This document shows positions 45,678 through 58,009 of a DNA stretch of 64,000 nt, piece by piece. A program made the position numbers and the translations under genes. Position 1 is the stretch's first letter. Each line of letters opens with the position of its first letter. This stretch comes from Rutidosis leptorrhynchoides (lineage: Eukaryota; Streptophyta; Magnoliopsida; Asterales; Asteraceae), in contig NC_092338.1 in the NCBI RefSeq assembly GCF_046630445.1, forward strand, positions 202,647,501-202,711,500, in the 5' to 3' direction. The notes below the pieces were generated by a model. That model saw only the letters and a list, made by a program, of their open reading frames with translations, searched no databases and had not been told where the DNA came from.

Positions 45678-46293
45678 TTATTCCGACTCGCTTGTTTCTT
45701 CTTCTTCGGTTTTGGTTCGTTTTGCCAAGTTTCTAGGGATATATGATGTTCCCCTAATACGAGCCGTAATTTTTCCACATTGGTTTAGAAAAACCCGGTG
45801 GTTTAGAGGTTCCTGGGTCATTGTTACAACTTAAGGACTTCGGGGGTTGACGATACATATAAAGTTCATCGGGGTTGGAATTAGATTTCTCTATTTTTAT
45901 GCCCTTTCCCTTATTATTTTCTTTTGCCTTTTTAAATTCAGTTGGGGTAATTTCTATAACATCATCGGAATTCTCGTCGGAATCCGATTCATCGGAGAAT
46001 TGGTAATCCTCCCAATATTTTGCTTCCTTGGCGGAAACACCATTGACCATAATTAACCTTGGTCAGTTGGTTAAGGATTTTCTTTTACTTAACCGTTTTA
46101 TTATTTCCCCCACTGGTTCTATTTCTACATCCGGTTCCGATTCTTCTTCCGGTTCCGATTCTTCTTCCGGTTCCGACTCTTCTTCCGGTTCCTCTTCGGG
46201 AACTTGTGAATCAGTCCACGAATCATTCCAATTTACATTTGACTCTTCATTATTATTAGGTGAGTCAATGGGACTTCTTCTAGAGGTAGACAT
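45678..46293 (-). pseudogene. Acidic ORF of unknown function in the 5' leader of element B
   Basis: ATG at 46293 begins about 200 bases after the primer site. The frame has three tandem EPEEES repeats (near 46190-46130), a TGA at about 46063, EAKYWEDYQFSDESDSDE and a PP-rich segment (PGTSKPPGFSKPMWKNYG). A one-base frameshift near 45760 is followed by RIRGTSYIPRNLAKRTK and an acidic end at 45678. It is low-complexity, probably disordered, with no known domain. It occupies the same place as the coiled-coil ORF of A and C. Both start with a short Ser/Pro/Asp stretch, but similarity is too weak to call them related. Confidence 0.5.
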
Positions 46294-46488
46294 CTATCAC
46301 ATAATATCAAATGCGTTAAGAGATTAATATATCACATAATATTCACATGTTAAAAATATATAGTTTCCAACAAAATTTGTTAAGCAATAATTTTTCAAGT
46401 AAACACGGTCGAAGTCCAGACTCACTAATGCATCCTAACAAACTCGATAAGACACACTAATGCAAAATTCTGGTTCTCTAAGACCAAC

Positions 46489-46500
46489 GCTCGGATACCA
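46489..46500 (-). other. Primer-binding site of element B (initiator tRNA-Met, one mismatch)
   Basis: GCTCGGATACCA on the plus strand is TGGTATCCGAGC on the element's strand, one base different from the usual TGGTATCAGAGC. It lies two bases from the LTR. Confidence 0.88.
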
Positions 46501-46502
46501 AC

Positions 46503-49500
46503 TGAAATGTCCCGTTCTTATTGATTAAAAACGTTCCATATTAATTGATTTCGTTGCGAGGTTTTTGACCTCTATATGAGACGTTTTTCAAAGACTGCAT
46601 TCATTTTAAAACAAACCATAACCTTTATTTCATCAATAAAGGTTTAAAAAGCTTTACGTAGATTATCAAATAATGATAATCTAAAATATCCTGTTTACAC
46701 ACGACCATTACATAATGGTTTACAATACAAATATGTTACAACAAAATAAGTTTCTTGAATGCAGTTTTTACACAATATCATACAAGCATGGACTCCAAAT
46801 CTCGTCCTTATTTAAGTATGCGACAGCGGAAGCTCTTAATAATCACCTGAGAATAAACATGCTTAAAACGTCAACAAAAATGTTGGTGAGTTATAGGTTT
46901 AACCTATATATATCAAATCATAATAATAGACCACAAGATTTCATATTTCAATACACATCCCATACATAGAGATAAAAATCATTCATATCGTGAACACCTG
47001 GTAACCGACATTAACAAGATGCATATATAAGAATATCCCCATCATTCCGGGACACCCTTCGGATATGATATAAATTTCGAAGTACTAAAGCATCCGGTAC
47101 TTTGGATGGGGTTTGTTAGGCCCAATAGATCTATCTTTAGGATTCGTGTCAGTTAGGGTGTCTGTTCCCTAATTCTTAGATTACCAGACTTAATAAAAAG
47201 GGGCATATTCGATTTCGATAATTCAACCATAGAATGTAGTTTCACGTACTTGTGTCTATTTTGTAAATCATTTATAAAACCTGCATGTATTCTCATCCCA
47301 AAAATATTAGATTTTAAAAGTGGGACTATAACTCACTTTCACAGATTTTTACTTCGTCGGGAAGTAAGACTTGGTCACTGGTTGATTCACGAACCTATAA
47401 CAATATATACATATATATCAAAGTATGTTCAAAATATATTTACAACACTTTTAATATATTTTGATGTTTTAAGTTTATTAAGTCAGCTGTCCTCGTTAGT
47501 AACCTACAACTAGTTATCCACAGTTAGATGTACAAAAATAAATCGATAAATATTATCTTGAATCAATCCACGACTCAGTGTATACGTATCTCAGTATTGA
47601 TCACAACTCAAACTATATATATTTTGGAATCAACCTCAACCCTGTATAGCTAACTCCAACATTCACATATAGAGTGTCTATGGTTGTTCCGAAATATATA
47701 TAGATGTGTCGACATGATAGGTCGAAACATTGTATACGTGTCTATGGTATCTCAAGATTACATAATATACAATACAAGTTGATTAAGTTATGGTTGGAAT
47801 AGATTTGTTACCAATTTTCACGTAGCTAAAATGAGAAAAATTATCCAATCTTGTTTTACCCATAACTTCTTCATTTTAAATCCGTTTTGAGTGAATCAAA
47901 TTGCTATGGTTTCATATTGAACTCTATTTTATGAATCAAAACAGAAAAAGTATAGGTTTATAGTCGGAAAAATAAGTTACAAGTCATTTTTGTAAAGGTA
48001 GTCATTTCAGTCGAAAGGACGACGTCTAGATGACCATTTTAGAAAACATACTTCCACTTTGAGTTTAACCATAATTTTTGGAAATAGTTTCATGTTCATA
48101 ATAAAAATCATTTTCTCAGAATAACAACATTTAAATCAAAGTTTATCATAGTTTTTAATTAACTAACCCAAAACAGCCCGCGGTGTTACTACGACGGCGT
48201 AAATCCGATTTTACGGTGTTTTTCGTGTTTCCAGGTTTTAAATCATTAAGTTAGCATATCATATAGATATAGAATATGTGTTTAGTTGATTTTAAAAGTC
48301 AAGTTAGAAGGATTAACTTTTGTTTGCGAACAAGTTTAGAATTAACTAAACTATGTTCTAGTGATTACAAGTTTAAACCTTCGAATAAGATAGCTTTATA
48401 TGTATGAATCGAATGATGTTATGAACATCATTAATACCTTAAGTTCCTTGGATAAACCTACTGGAAAAGAGAAAAATGGATCTAGCTTCAACGGATCCTT
48501 GGATGGCTTGAAGTTCTTGAAGCAGAATCATGACACGAAAACAAGTTCAAGTAAGATCATCACTTGAAATAAGATTGTTATAGTTATAGAAATTGAACCA
48601 AAGTTTGAATATGATTATTAACTTGTATTAGAATGATAACCTACTGTAAGAAACAAAGATTTCTTGAGGTTGGATGATCACCTTACAAGATTGGAAGTGA
48701 GCTAGCAAACTTGAAAGTATTCTTGATTTTATGTAACTAGAACTTGTAGAATTTATGAAGAACACTTAGAACTTGAAGATAGAACTTGAGAGAGATAAAT
48801 TAGATGAAGAAAATTGAAGAATGAAAGTGTTTGTAGGTGTTTTTGGTCGTTGGTGTATGGATTAGATATAAAGGATATGTAATTTTGTTTTCATGTAAAT
48901 AAGTCATGAATGATTACTCATTTTTTTGTAATTTTATGAGATATTTCATGCTAGTTGCCAAATGATGGTTCCCACATGTGTTAGGTGACTCACATGGGCT
49001 GCTAAGAGCTGATCATTGGAGTGTATATACCAATAGTACATACATCTAAAAGCTGTGTATTGTACGAGTACGAATACGGGTGCATACGAGTAGAATTGTT
49101 GATGAAACTGAACGAGGATGTAATTGTAAGCATTTTTGTTAAGTAGAAGTATTTTAATAAGTGTATTGAAGTCTTTCAAAAGTGTATAAACACATATTAA
49201 AACACTACATGTATATACATTTTAAATGAGTCGTTAAGTCATCGTTAGTCGTTACATGTAAGTGTTGTTTTGAAACCTTTAGGTTAACGATCTTGTTAAA
49301 TGTTGTTAACCCAATGTTTATAATATCAAATGAGATTTTAAATTATTATATTATCATGATATTATCATGTATGAATATCTCTTAATATGATATATATACA
49401 TTAAATGTCTTTACAACGATAATCGTTACATATATGTCTCGTTTAAAAATCATTAAGTTAGTAGTCTTGTTTTTACATATGTAGTTCATTGTTAATATAA

Positions 49501-49753
49501 TTAATGATATGTTTACTTATCATTGTATCATGTTAACTATATATATATCCATATATATGTCATCATATAGTTTTTACAAGTTTTAACGTTCGTGAATCAC
49601 CGGTCAACTTGGGTGGTCAATTGTCTATATGAAACATATTTCAATTAATCAAGTCTTAACAAGTTTGATTGCTTAACATGTTGGAAACATTTAATCATGT
49701 AAATATCAATCTCAATTAATATATATAAACATGGAAAAGTTCGGGTCACTACA
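46503..49753 (-). repeat. 5' LTR of element B (3251 bp)
   Basis: TGAAATGTCCC...GGGTCACTACA, with GAATG just outside. It is nearly identical to the interrupted 3' LTR and shows that copy's state before the solo LTR arrived. Confidence 0.95.
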
Positions 49754-49758
49754 GAATG

Positions 49759-49879
49759 GGATTCCATTTCAGAATCTGAGGGACTTGAACTAATGACGAA
49801 TTCCATTTCGTGCGGTTGAATAAAGAATTTTTCGTTATGAAATGATTTTTTGGCTATCGGATGGTATTCTAATTACATA

Positions 49880-49965
<86 letters not shown>

Positions 49966-50239
49966 CAAAAGATTTTGTAGATTACGGAGGAATTTACGGA
50001 ATATGTCAGGCAAAATTTACAGTATCAGATACGCTAAGATATGGATTTTATCTTTATACTATTCATGCAATTAATGCAATAAAATGTGTCTAGACTAAGA
50101 ATGATAAGCAGGCAATTTCCGACAAAAATGATAAGCCAAACTTTTGACATGCAGACACGGTCGAAGTCCAGACTCACTAATGTATCCTAACGACTATCAT
50201 TTAGACACACTAATGCAGACCTGGTTCGCTAAGACCACC
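49759..50239 (-). other. 5' leader of element A with start of the coiled-coil ORF and a (TA)n tract
   Basis: 49759-49806 is the N-terminal end of the coiled-coil ORF. A (TA)n microsatellite of about 80 bases lies at 49882-49962. The rest is non-coding and matches the same part of element C (7961-8327). Confidence 0.75.
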
Positions 50240-50251
50240 GCTCTGATACCA
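50240..50251 (-). other. Primer-binding site of element A (initiator tRNA-Met)
   Basis: GCTCTGATACCA is a perfect match to the plant initiator tRNA-Met site, two bases from the LTR. Confidence 0.93.
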
Positions 50252-52159
50252 CATGTAAAGACCCATCCTAATCCATAAGAATGAATGCAATAACATATGA
50301 TTACATTGCGAGGTATTTGACCTCTATATGATACATTTTACAAACATTACATTCGTTTTAAAAGACAAACTTTCATTACATCGAAAGTTGACAGGCATGC
50401 ATACCATTTCATAATATCCAATTATAAATGATCTAATCTGTCATTTACTTAATCATAATCTTTTTTGAACTCAACGACTTGAATGCAACGTCTTTTGAAA
50501 TATGCCATGAATGATTCCAAGTAATATCTTTAAAATGAGCAAATGCACAGTGGAAGATTTCTTTCAATCCTGAGAATAAACATGCTTTAAAGTGTCAACC
50601 AAAAGGTTGGTAAGTTCATTAGTTTGTCATAATCGATCATTTTCATCATTTTAATAGACCACAAGATTTTCATTTCCATTTCTCATAATATACGTCCCAT
50701 GCATAGAGACAAAAATATCATTCATATGGATTGAACACCTGATAATCGACATTAACAAGATGCATATAGAATATCCCCATCATTCCGGGACACCCATCGG
50801 ACATGATAAATTTCGAAGTACTAAAACATTCCAAATTCCAGAATAGGGGTTGTTAGTTCCCGTAGATCTACCTTTAGGATTCGCGTCAATTAGGGGCCAG
50901 TTCCCTAATTCTTAGATTACCAGGCTAAAAGGGGCATATTCGGCTTCGATCCATTCAACCATATAATGTAGTTTCGATTATTTGTGTCTATTTTGTAAAA
51001 TATTTGTAAAAACGCATGTATTCTCAGTCCCAAAAATATATATTGCAAAAGCATTTAAAAAGGAGCAAATGAAACTCACCATACTGTATTTCGTAAAAAT
51101 ACATATGACGTCAATGAACAAGAGCAAGGTTGGCTTTGGATTCACGAACCTAAATTAAGTGTATATATTTGTATAATGGTCAATATCTATTTATCAATTT
51201 AGGTCAAGTCATAGTGTACCACAATCCTAATGCTCGAGACTAATATGCAAAAGTCAACAAAAGTCGACTTAATCCTAAATGACTTCCAAAATCTATACAT
51301 GAGTATTATATAACTTAAATATAGTCGTTTAATATATTTAAATATTTTTAACAGATTTATTAGAGTAAATAATATAATTCATTTATTAATAAATAAAATT
51401 TCATATTAAAATTTATATAATAAAAATATACTTTTATATATCTTAAATAATAAAATTTATAAAGTTCATTTAATATCATAGAAATAATATGATAGGTTTT
51501 ATTAATGTAATTATATTACACGTAGTAAAATATCTTTGTATCGTATATTTATTTGATAAGATAATATCGATAATAACAATAGTATGTAAAAGTTGTATTT
51601 TTTTGTAATAATAATAATAATAATTATTATTCTATTAATAAAAATAAAAATATTTATATTTTCTAAAGATGTTACTAAAGATGTTATTCTGATAAAATGA
51701 TAATTTTTATTAAAATGATAATGATATTTTATATTAACAATGATATTCCCATATATAATAATTTTTGTAAAAATGATAGTTTTAATAATACTTTTAATAA
51801 TAATAGTGATAAAAATGATAATTTTATCTAAATCAATATCTTACGATATTTTAAATTTTATCATGATACCCATACTCATTATTTCCTAATCGATTCATTA
51901 AATAGCTTTTAATCGTCTTTTATATCGCGTTCATATTAATGATAATAATAGTAATCATAATAATTAAGTGCTACTAATATTAGTTTTATTTATAATAATA
52001 CTAATAATAATAATAAATATTATGATAATATTAATGATAATACTAATAACTATTTTAATGATAATAATAATAATAATACTAATTTATAACTTTGATAATA
52101 ACGATAGTATTAATAATGAAAATAACAATTTTTAATGATAATACATTTTATTGATAATG

Positions 52160-52239
<80 letters not shown>
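52160..52239. repeat. (TAA)n microsatellite
   Basis: About 26 TAA units; the partner tract at 28590-28632 is about half as long. Confidence 0.95.
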
Positions 52240-53045
52240 TAGATAAAAAATATAACGACGATAATAATGACGATAATAATAATCATTTTTAATAATAATA
52301 CAAAAATTCAATTGACTATAACTTCTAATCCATTCATCGAAACCATTCGATATCTAAATGAAAAGTTCTTAATTTTTCGCTAGCTTTCCAACGACATGCA
52401 TATCTTATTCCTTATCTCAACCGCATATGTAACTAATTCAGGATTCAACATATACTATCTAATGACAATATCAAAAATACAAGCATGCATAATCCTATAT
52501 ACTCGAGCATTAGTCAGGGATACACTATTAATATATAAAAGTTAAATTATGAGTACTCACGTATGAATATTGAGATTCAATATTGCAGGAAAGTACGTAG
52601 ACGCAACGGAGATGATAAACACTAGATTGACCTCACGAGCATACCCCCGAACCATACCCATGACCTCCATAGCTATAACCCATAATTTCCTTAGCCATAT
52701 CCCACTCGAAAAACACGTTTGAAATAACTTGCCCATAACCTTGTCGTAGTATTTTATGTAATAATAATAATAATAATAATAATACTCTTAATAAATAATA
52801 ATAAGATTAATAAAAATATTAATCTTAATAATAATAATATAAATAATAATAATAGAGAGAGTAATATGTAATTGTATGTGTGTGTGCCTCTTAATCGGAA
52901 TTCATTCGAGACTTTAAAAAACATTTCCTTACCAAACATCTCATGCGATTGCATGAAGTATGTGAGGAGAACTCATGCAATCGCATGAGCTCTCTTTCCA
53001 GCTCATGATCGTTTAAACTATCTTGCCGACACTCAATTTATATTA

Positions 53046-53104
<59 letters not shown>
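53046..53104. repeat. (TA)n microsatellite
   Basis: Nearly pure TA dinucleotides inside the 5' LTR of A; the matching place in the 3' LTR (near 29484) is much shorter. Confidence 0.93.
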
Positions 53105-53110
<6 letters not shown>

Positions 53111-54335
53111 TTAATTTATATAATTAATTATATATTATATTATATTTATGTGTATAGTTAACTTATAAATTTCGTTTCGATGACTCGTACGTTGTCACTC
53201 GACTTATGTCTCGTTCCCAGTTTCTCGAAATCATTTTTGTACGCTTAGAAAACTAGCACTTTATGTTTAGTGACTCGTACCCTTATTAAAATATAGACTT
53301 AAATCGTTAGTAAACTATTTTACATGAAGTGTAACTTATGCATTTGAGTGTTTTGGTCATTTGCTTCCATAAATCATCATCTCGTTGTATATATAAAAGT
53401 ATTATTTTAAAATCGACACGTCTTATAACTAAATTAATATTACATTGTAATATATATATTTTCATTTAAATTGTACATATCGTAAGTAATGGAAATATTT
53501 ATGTAACGATATAATTTTTAGTTTTTCAAAACTAATTATTTTTTTTCAAAGTTCGTTTAGAAAATATTATACACACGTATCGTTTATACTTAAAACTTAA
53601 ATAGGTACAATTCATTTATGCACTAACTTTTTAAATATCAAACGCATTACTAAGTGAGTGTTACTATCGTGTACTTAATTAAATTGAAAACATATATATT
53701 TAATGAAACATGTTTTAAATACAAGTTGCAAGTTTTCTATATATTTAACAACTAATATTCTAATTTACTTTATTTAAACAGGGATCTTTTAATAATCCAG
53801 TTCCATTATATCGAAAAACATTTTCGTACACTTGTAACTAAATCATTATTATTAAATTTAGTCTTCCACTAACTTTTGTCTAACTTTCGTTATTTGACAT
53901 CTTGTTCTCATATGAAGATCACTTTACCAATTATTCCGAATATCGTTAAAATGGGAAGATTTCTCAAATCAATGCAGACCTCTCAACAGAGACTCGTAAT
54001 CATAATTCAATGTATCTGATAATTCAATCATCTGACATTATCTGTTAATTCCGTCGATAATTATTTAAATATATTTTGAAACAAATAAGTTTATGTAAAG
54101 TATTATACGTCTAATACTTTGTTAATGTTTTCAAGTTATAATATACACACATATACATATATAATCATATCCGTTCATATAATGGTTCGTGAATCATTGG
54201 AATTTGGTCGAGGTTTAATGAATGTATGAACATAGTTTAAAATTCTTGAGATTCAACTTAACAAACTTTGCTTATCGTGTCGGAATAATGTAAAGATAAA
54301 GTTTAAATTTGGTCGGAAATTTCAGGGTCGTCACA

Positions 54336-55710
54336 GGTTTGGACAAAACCAAATAAGAACGAAACTTATCAAAAGCAAAGACAACCGCTAAGAGCTCTTT
54401 TTCTTTCGTGGCATAATTCATTTGAGCTCCCGTAAGCATCTTACTTGCATAATAAATTGGTTGGAAGTGATTGATCTTCCTTTGTCCCAATACCGTGCCT
54501 AAGGCGACATCACTCGCGTCACACATAAGCTCGAAAGGTAATGCCTAATCGGGTGAAACCATAATCGGAGCATGTGTTAGCTTCTGTTTGAGAATGGAAA
54601 AGGCGTTCACACAATCATCATTAAAATAGAATGGAACGTCCTTCTCAAATAGTTTTGTCATGGGGCGAGCAATCTTGGAAAAATCCTTGATAAACCGCCG
54701 ATAGAATCCTGCATGACCAAGAAAACTACGAATTACTTTAACATTATGGGATGAGGAAGCTTATGAATAACATCAATTTTTGCTGGATCAACCACAATCC
54801 CAACAAGAGAAATTTTATGACCGAGAACAATGCCCTCCTTCGCCATGAAGTGGCACTTCTCCTAATTCATCACAAGGTTTGACTTTTCGCAACGAATGAG
54901 CATTCGCTCAAGATTAGAAAGACTATGGTCAAAGGAGTCTCCAAAGACGGAGAAGTCATCCATAAACACTTCCATACACTCCTCAACCATGTCATGAAAT
55001 ATGACCGTCATACACCGTTGGAAGGTGCCGGGTGCGTTGCACAACCCGAATGGCATGCGCCTATATGCAAATGTACTATAAGGACAAGTGAAAGTGGTTT
55101 TTTCTTGATCCTAGGGGTCAATGGGGATTTGAAAGTACCCAATCCAGGAAACAATAGAAATCCTTCCCCGCCAAACGTTCAAGCATTTGGTCAATGAAAG
55201 GTAGCGGGAAAAAATCCTTCCTGGTGGCGTCGTTTAAACGACAATAATCAATGCACACTCTCCTCCCCATCACTGTGCATGTTGGAAAAAGTTCGTTCCT
55301 TTCATTAAGCACAACGGTGGTACCCCCTTTTTAGGTACAACCTGCACCGGACTTACCCAAGGGCTATCAGAGATAGGGTATATCAACCCGGCATCAAGTA
55401 ACTTGACTACCTCCTTCTTAACAACTTCCTTCATATTCGGGTTTAATAGCCTTTGTCTTTGAACAACCAGTTTATATTCATCCTCCATGAGGATTTTGTG
55501 AGTGCAAAAAGAAGGATTAATACTAGGAATATCGATCGTCTTCCATGCTATAGCCCTTTTGTGGTCCCTAAGAACATTTAACAACCTACCCCTTTCATCA
55601 CCGGTTAGGTGAGAAGAAATGATAACCGGTAGTTGTGACGTACCTTGTAAGTAAGCATATTCCAAATGACTTGGAAGTTCCTTAAGCTCTAAGGTGGGTG
55701 GTTCTTCCAA
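54336..55710 (-). pseudogene. Reverse transcriptase and RNase H start of element E
   Basis: This continues E to the right of A. From the upstream side come LELKELPSHLEYAYL, AIAWKTIDIPSINP, WVSPVQVVPKKG and, after a frameshift near 55320, VCIDYCRLND (Arg/Lys replaced by Cys). A stop or shift follows near 55130. Then MPFGLCNAPGTFQRC and the catalytic FMDDFSVFGDSF (near 54950) with both aspartates. RNase H starts MCDASDVALGTVLGQR (near 54500) and is cut after FRSYLVLSKP at the LTR of A. At least three frameshifts are present. Confidence 0.85.
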
Positions 55711-56629
55711 GGAGTTTTTAATTCAGAACCGATCTTCATTCTTGATTTCCTCAAATGGTTCCTCCTCCTTGGGATCAAAATTTTCAGCGTCCTTATCCTC
55801 AAAATCAGTAACAACCTTCAACAATTCTTCTAGTTCTGACTCAACATCAAACTCATCACTTTCACCCAATGGGGTGACATCGGAAGTATCAATTTCCAAG
55901 AGTTCCTGCAAGTCATCATCAACACAATTATTAATAACATCAATCCTAAAACATGAATCATCGGATGAACTAGGGTATTTCATGGCTTTATCTACACTAA
56001 AGGTAACCCTCTTGTCACCGACATCGATGTTCAATTGCTTCTTTTAGACAAAAATAATGGCATCAACAGTGTTGAGGAAGGGATGACCCAAAATGAGTGG
56101 TACCTTAGCATCCTCCTCCATTTCTAGGACAACAAAATCAGCAGGAAAGGTGAATGAATTTACACACACGAGTAAATCCTCGGCTATACCGATCGGATAG
56201 CTACATGAACGGTCTGCTAATCTAATTCCCATCCTAGTGGGTGTCAACTCTTCTAGGCCAAGTTTGAGATACAGGGAATAAGGCATTAAATTGATACTTG
56301 CACCTAGGTCGGCGAGTGCATCATACACTACCGAATCTCCTATCTTGCATGAGATGAGAAAAATACCCGTGTCACCTAATTTCGGGGGTGTCTTTTGCTT
56401 CTTCAAGATAGTCGAGCACTCCTCATTGAGGAATGTGGCGAAAACCTCCTCATATTTCCTCTATCAGAAATGAGGTCCTTAATAAACCTCCCATAATTTG
56501 GCATGCCCGACAAAACATCCTTCAATGGCATGTTAATGCTAATTTGCTTGATCATGTCGGAAATTTTTTTGTATTGACTTGCAAGCTTGTCTTTCTTCAA
56601 CCTTTGAGGGTAAGGAATTGGTGCTTTGT
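55711..56629 (-). pseudogene. Aspartic protease region of element E, cut by fragment G
   Basis: The frame includes PYPQRLKKDKLASQYKK and MPNYGRFIKDL (near 56500), then KLGDTGIFLISC, and the active site ALADLGASINLMPYSL (near 56310). The flap/C-terminal motif PLILGHPFLNTVDA follows (near 56070), then a stop (56044) and an acidic linker down to 55723. The insertion of G at 56630 removes the upstream gag part. TTTGT at 56625-56629 would be the left target-site copy. Confidence 0.82.
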
Positions 56630-56807
56630 TGTGACGACCCGAAAATTTCTGAACAAATTTAAACTTGACCTTTATATGTTTTCGACACGATAAGCAAGGT
56701 CTGTAATGTTGAAGTCTCAAAAAATTTTGAACTGTGTTCATGTATTCAATTACCTTTCGACTACCTCCGACGATTCACGAACAACTATTTGTAAATAGAT
56801 ACATATA

Positions 56808-56893
<86 letters not shown>

Positions 56894-57529
56894 ATAATTT
56901 GCAATATTATTTGAAATAATATATGATGAATTGTAGAAAATAAATATGTAAAATAATATGCGTTGTAATGAAAACTATTACTATAAATATATATATAAAT
57001 ATGTATACAAATATTACTTATAAATATATAAAATTATATTAAATCTAATTATTTAAAAATATATAATATATTTATTTTAGTAATTAAACTTTCTAATTAA
57101 AAAATGTATATATATAGAAAGTGTATATATTGAAAATAAGTGATTTCGAGCCTAATTAATAACCATCAGTAACACTCGGTTGACGTTTCGTTAGTTTTAA
57201 TATAGATATAATACATATTCATGAAGGATTGAAATAAAAGTTGGATTGTAAATTGAGTACGATGATTTTAGATTTGTTAAAAATATTTTTACCTTTTTAA
57301 GTTTAAATATTAGTACTCTGTACATATTAATTGGAACAGAAAATAAATAATTATAGAACCTTTTTGATCAGGTTTCAAAGAATTAATGATTGAAATAATT
57401 AAATAATTAAATATATAATATAAGAATGACAATGATTGAAATAATTAAAAATTTAGGATTTTTAGGAACACTTTTATACGTTAACTGTTTAGCAATGGAC
57501 ACGATATGGCCATCCGTGATAAACTGCCG
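56630..57529 (+). mobile_element. Fragment G: U3 start of a C-like LTR, plus orientation, cut by element F
   Basis: It starts TGTGACGACCCGAAAA and follows, with moderate divergence, the reverse complement of 11640-12155 in the LTR of C (shared GATTCACGAACAA, TTTGTAAATA, TTAGGAACACTTTTATACG). It holds a (TA)n tract at 56801-56890. The remainder of this LTR and element should lie beyond the right edge, after F. Confidence 0.8.
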
Positions 57530-57808
57530 TGTAACATCCCATTTTTCCCGTACGTATCGAAAGATACATACTTAATCATTTGTATGTTTATAACTCGTTT
57601 GCTTACGCGTAAATGTATGAATATATATATGTATGTGTATACTTGATATTGTGTGCATAAGCAAGTCTATATATGAGTTTTGGTTAGCGTTAAGTCTTGT
57701 GAAGCTTAGATACCATGTTTAGACGTATATCGGAAGCATGAACGAATTGTAAGTCGTGTAAAATGATTTTTGGCTTAAGTATAGTCGAAGTGTTCAGGCA
57801 AAGGCAAA

Positions 57809-58009
57809 TGTCGCGCTGCGACAATCTGGGCCGCGACGCGACATATAGAGCAAACCAGGATCAGAAAAGGACTTAAGAAGGGTCGATTTTCCTTTGTTAC
57901 GTCGCGCCGCGATGAATTGGCCGCGCCGCGGCAGTCCTGCTGGACAGAATCCGGTTCTAGCTCAAATTAAATGACTTGAAGGGGCAAATTGGTAATTTGG
58001 CATATAAAT
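57809..58009 (+). promoter_or_regulatory. Promoter of the F LTR: TCGCG palindromes and TATA box
   Basis: TGTCGCGCTGCGACA (57809-57823), GGGCCGCGACGCGAC (57829-57843), GTCGCGCCGCGAT (57901-57913) and GGCCGCGCCGCGGC (57919-57932) precede CATATAAATC (58001-58010). Confidence 0.65.

Larger units (their letters stand above)
34666..49753 (-). mobile_element. Element B: complete Tekay/Del-type Ty3 element with chromodomain, inserted in A (TSD GAATG)
   Basis: A perfect GAATG duplication lies at 34661-34665 and 49754-49758. LTRs are 3250-3251 bp once the solo LTR in the left copy is removed; by eye I count about 28 differences (about 0.9 percent), so insertion is recent. The order is 5' LTR, tRNA-Met site, acidic ORF, F-box-like ORF, gag, protease, RT, RNase H, integrase with chromodomain-like tail, polypurine tract, 3' LTR. 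Gag-pol is one frame of about 1527 codons (44515-39935) with four in-frame stops and no frameshift. Confidence 0.93.
28084..54335 (-). mobile_element. Element A: non-autonomous Tekay-like LTR element inserted in RNase H of E, itself cut by B
   Basis: The 5' LTR is complete (50254-54335, 4082 bp), with a perfect initiator tRNA-Met primer site (50240-50251). The 3' LTR (28084-30740) has lost its first 440 or so bases together with about 70 bp of E, so no target duplication remains at the left. The internal part (30741-34665 plus 49759-50253, about 4.4 kb) has a polypurine tract, an antisense unit and a coiled-coil ORF like that of C, but no gag, protease, RT or integrase. It probably relied on a relative such as B. 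Confidence 0.85.
50254..54335 (-). repeat. 5' LTR of element A (4082 bp)
   Basis: It starts TGTAAAGACCC and ends TTTCAGGGTCGTCACA; both ends fit TG...CA. It includes AT-rich sequence (51180-52260) absent in part from the 3' LTR, a (TAA)n tract (52160-52239) and a (TA)n tract (53046-53104). Confidence 0.9.
19988..56629 (-). mobile_element. Element E: Athila-type Ty3 LTR retrotransposon, cut by A and by G/F; 5' end off the right edge
   Basis: From left: 3' LTR (19988-21510), polypurine tract (21511-21525), ATHILA ORF-1-like reading frame (23537-25020), promoter-like region (to 26656), integrase and RNase H end (26657-28083). After element A come RNase H/RT (54336-55710) and protease (55711-56629). 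The order and the DLGAS, FMDDFSVFG and GIDFMGPF motifs agree with element D, but LTRs and 3' ORFs differ, so it is another Athila family. Gag and 5' LTR must lie right of the window. Confidence 0.85.
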
